This document shows positions 34,881 through 44,427 of a DNA stretch of 64,000 bases, piece by piece. A program made the translations under genes and the position numbers. Each line of letters opens with the position of its first letter. The first letter of the stretch is position 1. Source of the stretch: Gillisella vitis (GTDB lineage Bacteria; Pseudomonadota; Alphaproteobacteria; Rhizobiales; Rhizobiaceae); assembly GCF_014204625.1 (NCBI RefSeq), contig NZ_JACHLU010000006.1:186001-250000 (forward strand). Reading direction: 5' to 3'. The notes beneath the pieces were generated by a model. It was not told the origin of the DNA. It saw only the letters and a list, made by a program, of their open reading frames with translations, and did not search any database.

Positions 34881-36967
34881 GAAATGGATCCCAGGATCTT
34901 GATTTCGATGCCCTTGGCCAGCTCAACGTGAGACAGCACAGGCAAGGTTGCAAAAAGTCGCTCAATAATCATGCGCACATAAGACCGTGTTTCTGGCGAG
35001 GTGACAAGCACGAAAGGCAAGCCACGATCCATGAACTCGCGGATCACCTTGCTCGCCTGCTCGCTAAACTCCTCCAGCGAGCGCGGGTCAATATCAAACT
35101 CGACCACTTCGCCCTTATTGTCACGTTTCAGCGCCTGATGGAACACCATATCCCATTTGCTGCCAAGGCGCAGAACCCGCAGCACGCCATTGTCTGTCAG
35201 GTCGCCGCAGAGCTGCTGAGCCATACGCACCCGCACATGCTCGACAATCTGCTCGGTCTTGCGCACATGCGGCGCAAGCTCGGCCACGGCTTCGAGAATA
35301 AGGTGAAGATTGCGGATCGACACCCGCTCTGCCAGCAACAGTTTCAGCACAGCCTGAAGGCCGGAATAGGACATATGCGAGGAGCAGATTTCATCTGCCA
35401 GCTTTTTATATTCCGGATCAAGCCGGTCAATCAGGATCTTCACATCCTTATAGGACAGAAGTTGCGGCAGATTGTTGCGAATCACTTCGCTGAGGTGCGT
35501 CAACACCACGGATACGTTATCAATCGGGTGGAAGCCCTCGCGCTTCAGGTCTTCGGTAAACGTTTCCATGATGGAAACCGCAGGCATCCCAAAAGCGGGT
35601 TCGCGGATTTCATCGCCCGGAATCCGCGGTTTGCGGCCGTTGCCCGTGACCACCAGCACTTCGCCAAGACGCAGGATATTGGACGCAATCGTCGTGCCGT
35701 GAATACGGATATGATACGATTTATCCGGGATGCTGATGTCATCAGACACCTTGATTTCCGGCACAACAAAACCATATTGGCTGGCGAATTTCTTGCGCAT
35801 CTTGCCGACACGGAAGGCCAGCTCCTGGTGCGATCCGAGCAGGCGGGTCGACACCAGCTTGCCCAGCGCCAGTTCGATTTCGGAGGTCTTGAGCACGCTC
35901 TTGACCGAATCCTTGTCTGCTTCCTTGATCTGCGTGACCTTCTGCTCTTCAAGCTGACGCTTGGCAAGGCTCGCCGCTTCAACCTGGCGCGGAATATACC
36001 AGCTGCCAAATGCCATAATGCCGCCGAGCGTGGCAAACGGAAACAGCGGCAGACCGGGAATCAGCGCCAGCACAAACATCAGACTTGAAGCCACCGTCAG
36101 CGCGCGTGGATAGCCGCTCAGCTGATTGATAACCGCTTCATCGGTCGAGCCTGCATTGCCGCCACGAGTAACAAGCAAGCCTGCCGCCAGCGAAACAATC
36201 AGGGCTGGAATCTGCGAAACAAGACCGTCACCAACAGACAGCTTGACGAACACATCGGCAGCTTCACCAATCGGCATACCGTGGCGGAAATAACCAATGA
36301 TAATTCCGCCAAAAATGTTGATGGCGGTAATCAGCAGGCCCGCAATCGCATCACCACGCACGAATTTGGAAGCACCGTCCATCGCACCAAAGAACGAGCT
36401 TTCCTGCTCCAGTTCCTTGCGGCGGCGCTGGGCTTCCGCTTCATCGATGTTGCCAGCCGAGAGGTCGGCATCAATCGCCATCTGCTTGCCCGGAATGGCA
36501 TCAAGGGTAAAACGGGCACCCACTTCCGCAATACGGGTGGCACCCTTGGTAATGACGATGAAGTTAACCGTGACCAGAATGGCAAACACAATCAGACCGA
36601 TGACGAAGTCACCGGACATGACCAGACCAGCAAAACCTGAGATCACATTACCAGCCGCGCCATGGCCTTCATGTCCATGGGACAGAATAACGCGCGTTGT
36701 CGCAATATTGAGCGACAGGCGGATCATGGTTGAGATCAGCAGAATGGTCGGAAACGACGAGAAATCCAGCGGTCGCTGAATCCACAAGGACACCATCAAA
36801 ATCAAAACGGAAAAGGCAATGGAAAAGGCCAGTCCCATATCAATCAGAAACGGCGGGATTGGCAAAAACAGAATGCTGAGAATTGCGACAATACCGAGCG
36901 CAAAGCCAATATCGCGGCCATTCGCAGGTAGTTTTATAGGAATTGCAGTCGTTGGTGCTTGCGCCAT
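34877..36967 (-). CDS. flhA: Flagellar biosynthesis protein FlhA
   Basis: This 696-residue central component of the type III export gate has eight N-terminal membrane helices (to about 320) followed by a cytoplasmic domain that docks chaperone-substrate complexes. The FHIPEP-family segment [29 protein letters not shown] and the charged loop after it are intact. ATG 36967 ([14 protein letters not shown]) gives the family start; a frame upstream to 37027 adds 20 unusual residues. It overlaps fliR and follows fliQ after 150 bp. Confidence 0.96.
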   Translation of the reverse strand: MAQAPTTAIPIKLPANGRDIGFALGIVAILSILFLPIPPFLIDMGLAFSIAFSVLILMVSLWIQRPLDFSSFPTILLISTMIRLSLNIATTRVILSHGHEGHGAAGNVISGFAGLVMSGDFVIGLIVFAILVTVNFIVITKGATRIAEVGARFTLDAIPGKQMAIDADLSAGNIDEAEAQRRRKELEQESSFFGAMDGASKFVRGDAIAGLLITAINIFGGIIIGYFRHGMPIGEAADVFVKLSVGDGLVSQIPALIVSLAAGLLVTRGGNAGSTDEAVINQLSGYPRALTVASSLMFVLALIPGLPLFPFATLGGIMAFGSWYIPRQVEAASLAKRQLEEQKVTQIKEADKDSVKSVLKTSEIELALGKLVSTRLLGSHQELAFRVGKMRKKFASQYGFVVPEIKVSDDISIPDKSYHIRIHGTTIASNILRLGEVLVVTGNGRKPRIPGDEIREPAFGMPAVSIMETFTEDLKREGFHPIDNVSVVLTHLSEVIRNNLPQLLSYKDVKILIDRLDPEYKKLADEICSSHMSYSGLQAVLKLLLAERVSIRNLHLILEAVAELAPHVRKTEQIVEHVRVRMAQQLCGDLTDNGVLRVLRLGSKWDMVFHQALKRDNKGEVVEFDIDPRSLEEFSEQASKVIREFMDRGLPFVLVTSPETRSYVRMIIERLFATLPVLSHVELAKGIEIKILGSIS

Positions 36968-37120
36968 GTCCTGTTCCGTCTCTTCATGAGAAGGAGGCGG
37001 ATCAACATTATCCGCCCATATTGCCACAAGAGCTACAGAAGAAAGCTTGCGCGAGGATGGTCAAGGGCAGCAGAAAACGCAATCAATATGAGCTCTGGCA
37101 ATACGAGTGCTGAAACCTGC

Positions 37121-37387
37121 TCAGAATCCGGTTTGAACGCGCGAAAAAACCAGATTGGCAAACAGCGAAATCTGCGCCCCCACAAAGGGAGCGGTTATGC
37201 CGATGGTGATCAGAATTGCCAGGATTTTTGGCACGAAGGTCAGGGTCATTTCCTGCACCTGTGTCAGCGCCTGAATGAGAGCAACCGTGATACCGACAAT
37301 CATGGCCGCCAAAACAGCGGGCCCGGATGCGATCAGAATTGTCCATACGGCAGTGCGCATGATGTCGAGCGCATCAGCTTCATTCAT
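37121..37387 (-). CDS. fliQ: Flagellar export gate protein FliQ
   Basis: This 88-residue protein has two membrane helices (WTILIASGPAVLAAMIVGITVALIQALTQ and TLTFVPKILAILITIGITAPFVG) and the family Gln/Thr-rich turn TQVQEMTLTFVPK. It is a component of the FliPQR pore. It lies 240 bp after flgD, so an internal promoter is possible; the gap 37388-37627 holds no gene. Confidence 0.95.
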   Translation of the reverse strand: MNEADALDIMRTAVWTILIASGPAVLAAMIVGITVALIQALTQVQEMTLTFVPKILAILITIGITAPFVGAQISLFANLVFSRVQTGF

Positions 37388-37627
37388 TGAAGTCTCTCCA
37401 CGGCATCATGCCACAAGCATTGAATTGAGCATCAGAGGCACAGCATCACAAAATCATCGGCCTGCCTCAATAACAGTTTTCAACGAGATTCGCCACAAAC
37501 CGTATTCAATGCTCGATGACCTGTGTGTCAGAGACTTGTGTTTCAGACCTTTCGCCATGCCGCTTGATTTACGATGGCCCCTCACAGAAACAAAGGACCA
37601 ATCGGATAAAAAATAAACAGTTCTCTA

Positions 37628-38065
37628 TCAGGAACCGTTGGCGATCTTGACGCCTGTCTGCAAGCTGATCGTGCCGCCAGCCGCAGTTGTCAGCGTTACC
37701 GCATCATCACTGACCTTGGCACTCGAAACAACACCCGTGGTTGCGCTATCCGAGCTTGTAACGGTCTTGCCAACCAGATCACCAGCCTTGGTCAAGGCTT
37801 CAGCCTGCAACATGCTCCGCAACAGGGTGTTGGTCTTGATGGACTGCTCAACCTGGGAGAACGTGGCCAGCTGCGAAATCTGCTCTGTCGCATCCATCGG
37901 CTCGGTCGGGTCCTGATTCTGCATTTGCGCAATCAGGAGCTGCAAGAAGCTGTCATAGTCCAATGAGGCATCAGCAGCATCGGAATTCGCTGAAGCATTG
38001 ACCCAAGGATTGGTATAGGTCGTCGATGTCGTGCTGGTAACAGCCGTTGTACTGTCTACCGCCAT
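37628..38065 (-). CDS. flgD: Flagellar hook-capping protein FlgD
   Basis: This 145-residue exported protein caps the growing hook. The conserved N-terminal export/cap motif is [44 protein letters not shown]. The C-terminal beta domain is short compared with enterobacterial FlgD (about 230), as is usual in rhizobia. It overlaps flbT by 10 bp. Confidence 0.92.
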   Translation of the reverse strand: MAVDSTTAVTSTTSTTYTNPWVNASANSDAADASLDYDSFLQLLIAQMQNQDPTEPMDATEQISQLATFSQVEQSIKTNTLLRSMLQAEALTKAGDLVGKTVTSSDSATTGVVSSAKVSDDAVTLTTAAGGTISLQTGVKIANGS

Positions 38066-38505
38066 GGCGCAATTTCCTTACGAATCTGCTCAATGGTTGC
38101 TGGTGCCATTTCCTGATTGTTCAGGATGCGATCTTCGACAGCATAAAGCCCGCGAATGGCCTTCAGTGCATCAAAGGCCCGGCCAGATGCCACCATGCCG
38201 TCAATCCGCTTCAACTCAGCCAGAACTTCATCATCCTGGAAGCAGGTCAGCAGCATCACAATCGATTTGCGGAACATGACGAGGGTCTGTTCCTTGCCTT
38301 CCGGATTGATCAGAATCATCTGCGCGATGAAATAGAGCTGGCGCAGCGGCGTATTGGCATCTTCCGGCTGGAGCACATGGTTTTCCAGCAGGAATGTGAC
38401 ATCATTCAGGAACTCAAGGGCAACCTTCCGGTCAACGCGCAACACTGCGCCATTGATAAAGATTCGTTCCCCGGATTTCAGCGAGATTCGCAAGGTGCTC
38501 TTCAT
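38056..38505 (-). CDS. flbT: Flagellin translation regulator FlbT
   Basis: This 149-residue cytosolic protein is of the alphaproteobacterial FlbT family. In Caulobacter FlbT acts on the 5' leader of flagellin mRNA to reduce its translation and stability; in some other alphaproteobacteria the effect is positive. The family core is visible: [41 protein letters not shown] and [16 protein letters not shown]. The start overlaps the flaF stop by 4 nt. The four flagellin leaders in this window carry a shared structured region that is a candidate target. Confidence 0.93.
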   Translation of the reverse strand: MKSTLRISLKSGERIFINGAVLRVDRKVALEFLNDVTFLLENHVLQPEDANTPLRQLYFIAQMILINPEGKEQTLVMFRKSIVMLLTCFQDDEVLAELKRIDGMVASGRAFDALKAIRGLYAVEDRILNNQEMAPATIEQIRKEIAPWR

Positions 38506-38849
38506 TTAAGTCCATCCCTAATGATGGTTGTCACATCGATAATGCCCTGGTAATTTTCGGATTGCCGCTGCCTGATGCGGTCACATTCCTTCAATATCCA
38601 AAGAGCGATTGAGATAAGATTGGCGCGCAACTCCGTGCCAAGCTGATTGTCAGGCTGCTTCAGATCCTCGATAAAGCGGATCCAGACGCGCCGTGTGTAG
38701 TACATGGCCTCTATGCTTTCCCGCCCGTAACGTCCGGCATCACGCGCCTGGGATAGCAGCTCCATTGATCGTTCAAGAACCTGTCGCTCACGCTCCTTGG
38801 CGTCGGCAACCCCGTCCTCCATGATCTCGTTGTAGGAAAACTGGTACAT
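38502..38849 (-). CDS. flaF: Flagellar regulator FlaF
   Basis: This 115-residue helical protein belongs to the FlaF family, which is always found with flbT and is needed for flagellin synthesis or secretion in Caulobacter. Visible are [13 protein letters not shown] at the start, [14 protein letters not shown], and [26 protein letters not shown]. It forms a coupled pair with flbT (4-nt overlap) and follows flgL after 34 bp. Confidence 0.92.
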   Translation of the reverse strand: MYQFSYNEIMEDGVADAKERERQVLERSMELLSQARDAGRYGRESIEAMYYTRRVWIRFIEDLKQPDNQLGTELRANLISIALWILKECDRIRQRQSENYQGIIDVTTIIRDGLK

Positions 38850-38883
38850 CTAGATTTCCTTTACTCCTGCCTACCGCTGATCA

Positions 38884-39951
38884 TCAGAGATAGTCTACAA
38901 GGCTTAACTTTTGTAACCTTGATGTTAACGTATAAGACGTTTCAATCAAAGATTGCAGATTGTTGATACGGGTCGACGCTTCATAGGCATCAACACCTGT
39001 CAGATTGCCCAACTGTGTATCAATAATATCTTTCTGCACTCCTAAGGAGGAGTTCGCATTTTTCACACGCTCCTGAGAAAGCCCAAGTTGCGTACGCTCA
39101 TCATTTATACCAGAAACAGCAAGACCCGAATACTCTGTTGCCTTGGAAATCATCGCAGTGCGTGTTTCAGTTGAATAATTTCCTGCCAGCATTTCGCTTC
39201 CAATAACGGAAACGAGACCCATGTACCGAAATCCGTCAGAATTGGCTGATGTCGAACTCTGAACCACTTCGTTCTTGCTGATCCGGCTGGTCATGGTGTC
39301 ATCCGTTGCCGACGACCAGTCGCTTGTCCAATCCGAACCGGTAAACATTGGCTCAAGTGTATTTTCCAGAAAATCAGTCATATCAGCAGCCGTTATGGTG
39401 CTGACGCCATCATCATCCGGTGTCATGCCAAATTTGGCCTGAAACGCTGTATCAAATGCCTGCTTGGCAGTCGACAGCGAGCCATCAGACGCGACGGCAT
39501 TGTAATCTGCCATTGGCTTTACATCCGTATTGACGCCCGCAAAAAGATATTCACCATTCACGGATGTATTGGCTGCCGCTGTAAATGTATCCAGTGCATC
39601 GCTGATCGTCTTTTGGGCTGAGGATAGCGTCGTGCTATCCATGCTGCTCCCAAGACCCACAAGAATCTGCTGCACAGATTCCGCCGATGAGGCAATCTGA
39701 TCAAGCGCACTCTGTGACGAATCCAGCCGCGTTTCGACAATGGCATTCGTGCCCATCAAAGACTGCAATCGCAATGAATCGCTCGTCAAATCCACAGCAC
39801 TCGACGTCGCGCCGCCCAAAGCGGTACCAACATCGGCATATTGACCTGTTGTTACTTCCTTTTGCGAATCAGACAGCTGCTTTTGCGCATCACTGATGGT
39901 CAGACGCATGGAATTTTGAATTGTGAGGCTCGATATGCTGGATGTCTTCAT
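38884..39951 (-). CDS. flgL: Hook-filament junction protein FlgL
   Basis: This 355-residue exported protein (HAP3) joins the hook to the filament. The flagellin-like N-terminus (SSISSLTIQNSMRLTISDAQKQLSDSQKEVTTGQYADVGTALG) and C-terminus (NLTGVDAYEASTRINNLQSLIETSYTLTSRLQKLSLVDYL) frame a variable centre. It has no signal peptide, as expected for flagellar export. It follows flgK after 3 bp. Confidence 0.93.
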   Translation of the reverse strand: MKTSSISSLTIQNSMRLTISDAQKQLSDSQKEVTTGQYADVGTALGGATSSAVDLTSDSLRLQSLMGTNAIVETRLDSSQSALDQIASSAESVQQILVGLGSSMDSTTLSSAQKTISDALDTFTAAANTSVNGEYLFAGVNTDVKPMADYNAVASDGSLSTAKQAFDTAFQAKFGMTPDDDGVSTITAADMTDFLENTLEPMFTGSDWTSDWSSATDDTMTSRISKNEVVQSSTSANSDGFRYMGLVSVIGSEMLAGNYSTETRTAMISKATEYSGLAVSGINDERTQLGLSQERVKNANSSLGVQKDIIDTQLGNLTGVDAYEASTRINNLQSLIETSYTLTSRLQKLSLVDYL

Positions 39952-39954
39952 GAC

Positions 39955-41409
39955 TTATGCGATCTCCAGAAGCGATTTCAACATTTCGTCAACCGCATTC
40001 ATCAGTTTGGTCGATGCTTTGTAAGACTGTTCAATATCCAGCATTTTCGACAGCTCTTCGTCGAGATTAACGCCGGTCTTGTTCTGATATGCTTCAGTCG
40101 CCCGTTGCGACAGTGCTGCCTTGTTCTCACTGGCCGAATCTGCGGTCGAACGATAGGCCTCCAGCCAGCCGATCGAACTGGATGCATAATCGAGGACTGT
40201 CGAGGATGTCCCAAGACCGGCTGTGCTATCAAAATCAACTGCCGTGTCAAAACTTGTCACGTAACTGTCGAGAAGCGTCGAATAGCTGGGGCTGTCGCTG
40301 GTGTTCTGCTTGTAAGCTGCGCCATTCAAGCCACCGTCACGCAGTAATGTCGGGTCGCCGCCCTCGGATGTCACATAGGCTGAATTGACCTTGAGTGACG
40401 AAGATATGCCCGATTCCAGAGAGCCTGTCGCAGGTGTTGTTGCGCCGTCCCAGGTAAACAGACCTGGCATCGGGTTATCACCCGTTGCCACTTCGGTTTC
40501 AGAGAACATCGTCACCAGCACACGTGATGTCTCATCAAGCTGCGCCTGAAATTGCGGCGCAACCACATCACGGATCTGAAGGTTGGCAGCCAGAGAGCCT
40601 TGCGCCGTTGTGTTGCCGCCCTCACCTGCCTTCAGCGGTACGCCGTCAATATAAACCGGATTGCCAACCGTGGTGGCACCATAACCTCCGGTGGCCTCAA
40701 ACGTAATGGCCCGCGGGATCTTGTCAAACAGCACCGTTCCATCACTGGTGTAGAGCGCCATGTCGCCATTGCTGCGCTGAACTGTCGATATTCCAATAAT
40801 TTCCGACATATCTGACACCAGCTTGTCGCGCTGATCCAGAGCATCATTCGGATCGCTGCCAGCTGCTTTGGCCTTGATGACGGCTTCGTTAACCGTCTGG
40901 AATTGCGACATCAGATCATTCAGCTTGTCGACATCCGTCTTGATGTCGGCATCCGCCTGCGCCCGCACACTGCCAATCCCTTCAGACGTCGTCTTGATGG
41001 AGTTGGCAACATCCTGCGCAGCACTGACCGCCGTTTGCGCAAGAGACAACTCACTCGGTTGCGCCGCATACGCCTGCAAAGCATTGCTCAGTTCCGTCAT
41101 ATAGGTGCTTGGTGACAACTCATAATCATTGCCACCAAGCAAAGCCTTCAACTGGTCAAGGCCCGTGTTCAGAGTATCCTGCCCTTCGGCCATGGACTGG
41201 CCCGAGAGCATCTGCCTTTGCAGCACACTATCCTCGGCGCGAACGGTGGTGACCGTTGCTCCGCCAACAGAGTTCATCACCGTGACAGCATCACGCTTTA
41301 CGTAACCTTCGGTCTGGGAATTGGAAATATTCTTGGACACCACCTGCGATTGCGTGCTGGTATTGCTCAAGATTCCTTTTGCCGTGTTCATTGTAGACGA
41401 AAGCGACAT
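39955..41409 (-). CDS. flgK: Hook-filament junction protein FlgK
   Basis: This 484-residue HAP1 protein has the rod/hook-type N-terminus (SLSSTMNTAKGILSNTSTQSQVVSKNISNSQTEGYVKRDAV) and the C-terminus LDEELSKMLDIEQSYKASTKLMNAVDEMLKSLLEIA. It lies between flgE (24 bp) and flgL (3 bp). The middle region is Ala/Thr/Ser-rich and variable, as usual. Confidence 0.95.
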   Translation of the reverse strand: MSLSSTMNTAKGILSNTSTQSQVVSKNISNSQTEGYVKRDAVTVMNSVGGATVTTVRAEDSVLQRQMLSGQSMAEGQDTLNTGLDQLKALLGGNDYELSPSTYMTELSNALQAYAAQPSELSLAQTAVSAAQDVANSIKTTSEGIGSVRAQADADIKTDVDKLNDLMSQFQTVNEAVIKAKAAGSDPNDALDQRDKLVSDMSEIIGISTVQRSNGDMALYTSDGTVLFDKIPRAITFEATGGYGATTVGNPVYIDGVPLKAGEGGNTTAQGSLAANLQIRDVVAPQFQAQLDETSRVLVTMFSETEVATGDNPMPGLFTWDGATTPATGSLESGISSSLKVNSAYVTSEGGDPTLLRDGGLNGAAYKQNTSDSPSYSTLLDSYVTSFDTAVDFDSTAGLGTSSTVLDYASSSIGWLEAYRSTADSASENKAALSQRATEAYQNKTGVNLDEELSKMLDIEQSYKASTKLMNAVDEMLKSLLEIA

Positions 41410-41433
41410 GATACTGCCTTTACATTGCGACGA

Positions 41434-42699
41434 TTAACGCTTCAGACTGATAAGGGTATCCAACATATCCGCAGCGGTCTGGAACACCTTGGAATTGGCA
41501 CTATAACTGCGCTGCGACTGAATCATGTTGGTCAATTCCGTCGCCAGATCCACATTGGAAGCTTCGAGCGTTTTGGAATTGATTGTGCCAAAGCTTCCAG
41601 TATTGGCAAAGCCAACCACCACGGTTCCGGCATCTGCTGTCACCTGATAGGCCGTACCACTCACCGATTTGAGATTATCGGGGCTGGCAACATTGGCCAT
41701 GGCAACCTTGTAGAGGCTCTCGACCACACCATCACTGCTGGTCGAGGTAATATTGCCATTGCTGTCAATGTTGATTGTCGAGCCATCAGTCGCTTTATTG
41801 CCGTTAATCGTACCCGTCGAAGAGAACGACTTACTCAACTGCGTCATGTCCGTGACATCAAGCGTGATATTAACGTCTGGATTCGGAGTGGCATCGCTCA
41901 CTGTGATCGACGTTGGGCTGCTTGCGTCAAGCTTCCGCGTGGTTGGATCGAAGGTGAGAGTCTCATTCGCAACCGCCGCAGAACTGTATGGGAAACTGGT
42001 CCCGGCAGTCGCATCAGCATTGCGATACACCGTCACATCCCACTCATTCTCCGCTGTTTTCGTATAATAAATGTCGTAGAGAATAGAGTTTCCAAGGCTG
42101 TCAAAGGCCACCATGGAACTTTTAGACGTATAGGTCGACGTCGCAAGGTTCGCCGCAGGCGCGTCACCCGTATGAATGGCACTCGAAGAATCAAGATTGC
42201 CTTCCAGTGTACCGGAAGTTGACGCCGTCGCCGAAGCAGCAGGCTCACTGACCTTCACCGGCTCCAGGCCATCGAAACCATTGATGACGGGTGCAGGTTC
42301 GCCATTCTCATAGGAATAACCCAGCAAGGTATAGCCCGCAGAATTGACAAGATAGCCATTCTCGTCCTGCTTGAAGTCACCGGCGCGGGTCAGAAAAACT
42401 TCACCGGCGTCATTTTGCACCACAAAATAACCATCACCGTTAATCGCAAGATCGGTGCTGGATGTGGTCGACAGATACGAGCCTGACTGCGAAATCGTCT
42501 GCGTGGTCGTGGTTTGCACGCCACCAGAATTATAGCTGCCTGAACCGGCAGAACCAACAACAAGGCTGGAAAAAGCGGTTTCAACCCGCTTGTAGCCTGT
42601 TGTGTCAGAATTTGCGACATTGTCGCCGACTGTACTCAGCTTGCTGGCCTGAGCCTGCAAACCGGATACGGCTGTATTCATGCTGCCTGAAAGGCTCAT
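41434..42699 (-). CDS. flgE: Flagellar hook protein FlgE
   Basis: This 421-residue exported hook subunit has the rod motif SLSGSMNTAVSGLQAQASKLSTVGDNVANSDTTGYKRVETAF and the C-terminal ELTNMIQSQRSYSANSKVFQTAADMLDTLISLKR. It is the first gene of flgE-flgK-flgL-flaF-flbT-flgD, 125 bp after rem. The internal domains are Thr/Ser-rich. The rem-flgE gap could carry its promoter. Confidence 0.96.
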   Translation of the reverse strand: MSLSGSMNTAVSGLQAQASKLSTVGDNVANSDTTGYKRVETAFSSLVVGSAGSGSYNSGGVQTTTTQTISQSGSYLSTTSSTDLAINGDGYFVVQNDAGEVFLTRAGDFKQDENGYLVNSAGYTLLGYSYENGEPAPVINGFDGLEPVKVSEPAASATASTSGTLEGNLDSSSAIHTGDAPAANLATSTYTSKSSMVAFDSLGNSILYDIYYTKTAENEWDVTVYRNADATAGTSFPYSSAAVANETLTFDPTTRKLDASSPTSITVSDATPNPDVNITLDVTDMTQLSKSFSSTGTINGNKATDGSTINIDSNGNITSTSSDGVVESLYKVAMANVASPDNLKSVSGTAYQVTADAGTVVVGFANTGSFGTINSKTLEASNVDLATELTNMIQSQRSYSANSKVFQTAADMLDTLISLKR

Positions 42700-42824
42700 A
42701 CCACGTCCCCATTCGATCGTCGTGTGAGAAGATTATAAAATGGGCCTTGCGTGAAGCTGTTTCAAAGAACGCTTATGGCAAAAGTATGCAAGGCCAGGAA
42801 TTTTGGCGGCAAGCCGCCAAAATA

Positions 42825-43496
42825 TTATTTCCAATCAATAGAGTAGCCAAGAAAGCGCTTGGAATCGACAGGATCGAAACCGAGCTTCTTGCGCAGTTTC
42901 TTACGCAACTTGCTGATGTGGCTTTCCACGACATTCTCTTCGACTTCCTCGTCGAAAATACCGTAGATCGCATTGAAGATCTGCGATTTGGAAACGCGCC
43001 GTCCTCGGTTGGTGACAAGATATTCCAGAATGCGACGCTCTCTGCGTGGCAAGGCGAAAATCTCACCGTCAATTTCAGGATCGCGCCCATCCGAGTAAAC
43101 CCGGATTGCACCAATTTCCGCATAATTGGCAACAGCCTTGAGCCGCCGCCGAATGGCTGCCGCACGCGCGAGAATTTCGCGCGGGTGAACCGGCTTGCGC
43201 ACAACGTCATCCACGCCGCTGTCAAACAACGCAAGCGTTGCCTCCAGCGAAGGATGATCGCTGACCGCAATCACAGGTGCCGTCGTGCGATCCCGAATGG
43301 CACGAGGCAGATCACCTGAGCGATCTCCCTGACCAAGCAAAAATGCCTCGACTGCTGCAATGTCCGAATCGGCTGCCGACGCAACCCATTCTCCAAATTC
43401 AACCGGATCAAATCCGGTTGAAGGTATGCCTTCACGTCCAAATAGTGACGTGTAACCGTCTTTAACGAGCTCGCGCTCATCAACCACTACGATCAT
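42825..43496 (-). CDS. rem: OmpR-like motility regulator Rem (atypical receiver)
   Basis: This 223-residue transcription factor has a degenerate receiver (1-115) and a C-terminal winged-helix domain ([53 protein letters not shown]). In Sinorhizobium, Rem sits between VisNR and the flagellar operons and sets growth-phase-dependent motility. In the receiver the acidic pair D6-E7 and the Lys (VVRKPVH) are present, but the phosphoacceptor position aligns with Glu50 ([11 protein letters not shown]), so normal phosphorylation is not expected. An inverted repeat lies at 43631-43658, upstream of the gene. Confidence 0.9.
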   Translation of the reverse strand: MIVVVDERELVKDGYTSLFGREGIPSTGFDPVEFGEWVASAADSDIAAVEAFLLGQGDRSGDLPRAIRDRTTAPVIAVSDHPSLEATLALFDSGVDDVVRKPVHPREILARAAAIRRRLKAVANYAEIGAIRVYSDGRDPEIDGEIFALPRRERRILEYLVTNRGRRVSKSQIFNAIYGIFDEEVEENVVESHISKLRKKLRKKLGFDPVDSKRFLGYSIDWK

Positions 43497-43845
43497 TCGT
43501 CCGCCTCCGAATCAGTGTGGTGTTTCTACACGTCAATGGGTACGAATCGCGGGACTCAACGACAACTGTGGAAAGTTAATGATAGTTATTAATAGTTGCT
43601 TAACCTTTGACTGGTGATTTGCACCATATCTTGTGTCACATGCCCATATACGACACAAATTTTACGTCTAAAAGGTTAACAGGGACTGTGTCTCAATAGC
43701 CACTACAGCCCTCAGGAAGAAGCCAGAATGCGTTTTATTTTTGTCAACTTTTGGGCCAGCAATAGACTGATGATTGTGTTTGCTGACAGAACGCCCACAT
43801 TTTGGTGATTTGAATGGTCACCTTGTCAGATGAATTTCCAGTTTT
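43497..43845. other. 349-bp spacer upstream of rem
   Basis: No gene is visible. The half nearest rem is AT-rich and holds an 11-bp inverted repeat (43631-43658) described separately; the other half, next to the transglycosylase stop, shows nothing that I can name. Confidence 0.6.
43631..43658. promoter_or_regulatory. Inverted repeat upstream of rem (possible VisNR site)
   Basis: TTGTGTCACAT (43631-43641) and ATACGACACAA (43648-43658) are inverted copies with two transitions, separated by six bases. The site lies 135-162 bases upstream of the rem start, in a range suited to an activator. VisN/VisR are LuxR-type activators of rem in Sinorhizobium, and LuxR-type proteins bind such dyads. The link is inferred. 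Confidence 0.45.
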
Positions 43846-44427
43846 TCACTGACAGAATTGCTGCGCACTCGCGGTCCAGTTGCCATATCCGGTTGCAACG
43901 AGATTGCTCATGACCCGGCAGACATATTGTTTTTGAGCCGGATTGTTGTTCGGTCCGGCATGGTATCGTGCCACAGCCATGGTCCAGGTCTCGTGTTTGT
44001 CATGCAGTGTTGCCAAAAATTTTGCCGCATATTCCACGTTGAGCCTGGGATCAAACATGTCTTGAAGAGAGTGAAAATTCTCATGATGGTAAAGATAGTT
44101 GATCTGCATACAGCCAATGTCGATCAGCTTTCCACCCATCTCCTTGGCCAGCAGAAACGTCCGCATCGCCTCTTCCATCGAATCGGGAAAAAGTGGCAGC
44201 CCCTCGACATTGAGTGCATAGGGCTGGAGCGAGCCTTTCCGTCCGGTTTCAGTTAACCCGACGGAATATAATATGCCTTCCGGTATGCCATATTTGGCAG
44301 CCGCCCGGCTTATTTCCCGCTCGCAAAGCCCTTTAGGGGGCGCGGCATGGGCGTCACTAAAGATAAAGCTGACCGCCAGCGCCAGAACCGCTATTGCCTG
44401 AGCCAGACGCACCAGAAGACGTTGCAT
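43846..44427 (-). CDS. Periplasmic lytic transglycosylase (SLT-like) of the flagellar cluster
   Basis: This 193-residue protein has a signal peptide (MQRLLVRLAQAIAVLALAVSFIFSDAHA) and an SLT-type domain: YGIPEGILYSVGLTETG with the likely catalytic Glu, MGGKLIDIGCMQINYLYHHENF, DPRLNVEYAAKFLATLHD and ARYHAGPNN. Such enzymes cut peptidoglycan strands. In Rhodobacter a separate transglycosylase (SltF) opens the wall for the rod because FlgJ lacks that domain; FlgJ here (32918) also lacks it, so this gene is a good candidate. ATG 44427 lies inside the end of fliK, overlapping by 71 bp. Confidence 0.8.
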   Translation of the reverse strand: MQRLLVRLAQAIAVLALAVSFIFSDAHAAPPKGLCEREISRAAAKYGIPEGILYSVGLTETGRKGSLQPYALNVEGLPLFPDSMEEAMRTFLLAKEMGGKLIDIGCMQINYLYHHENFHSLQDMFDPRLNVEYAAKFLATLHDKHETWTMAVARYHAGPNNNPAQKQYVCRVMSNLVATGYGNWTASAQQFCQ

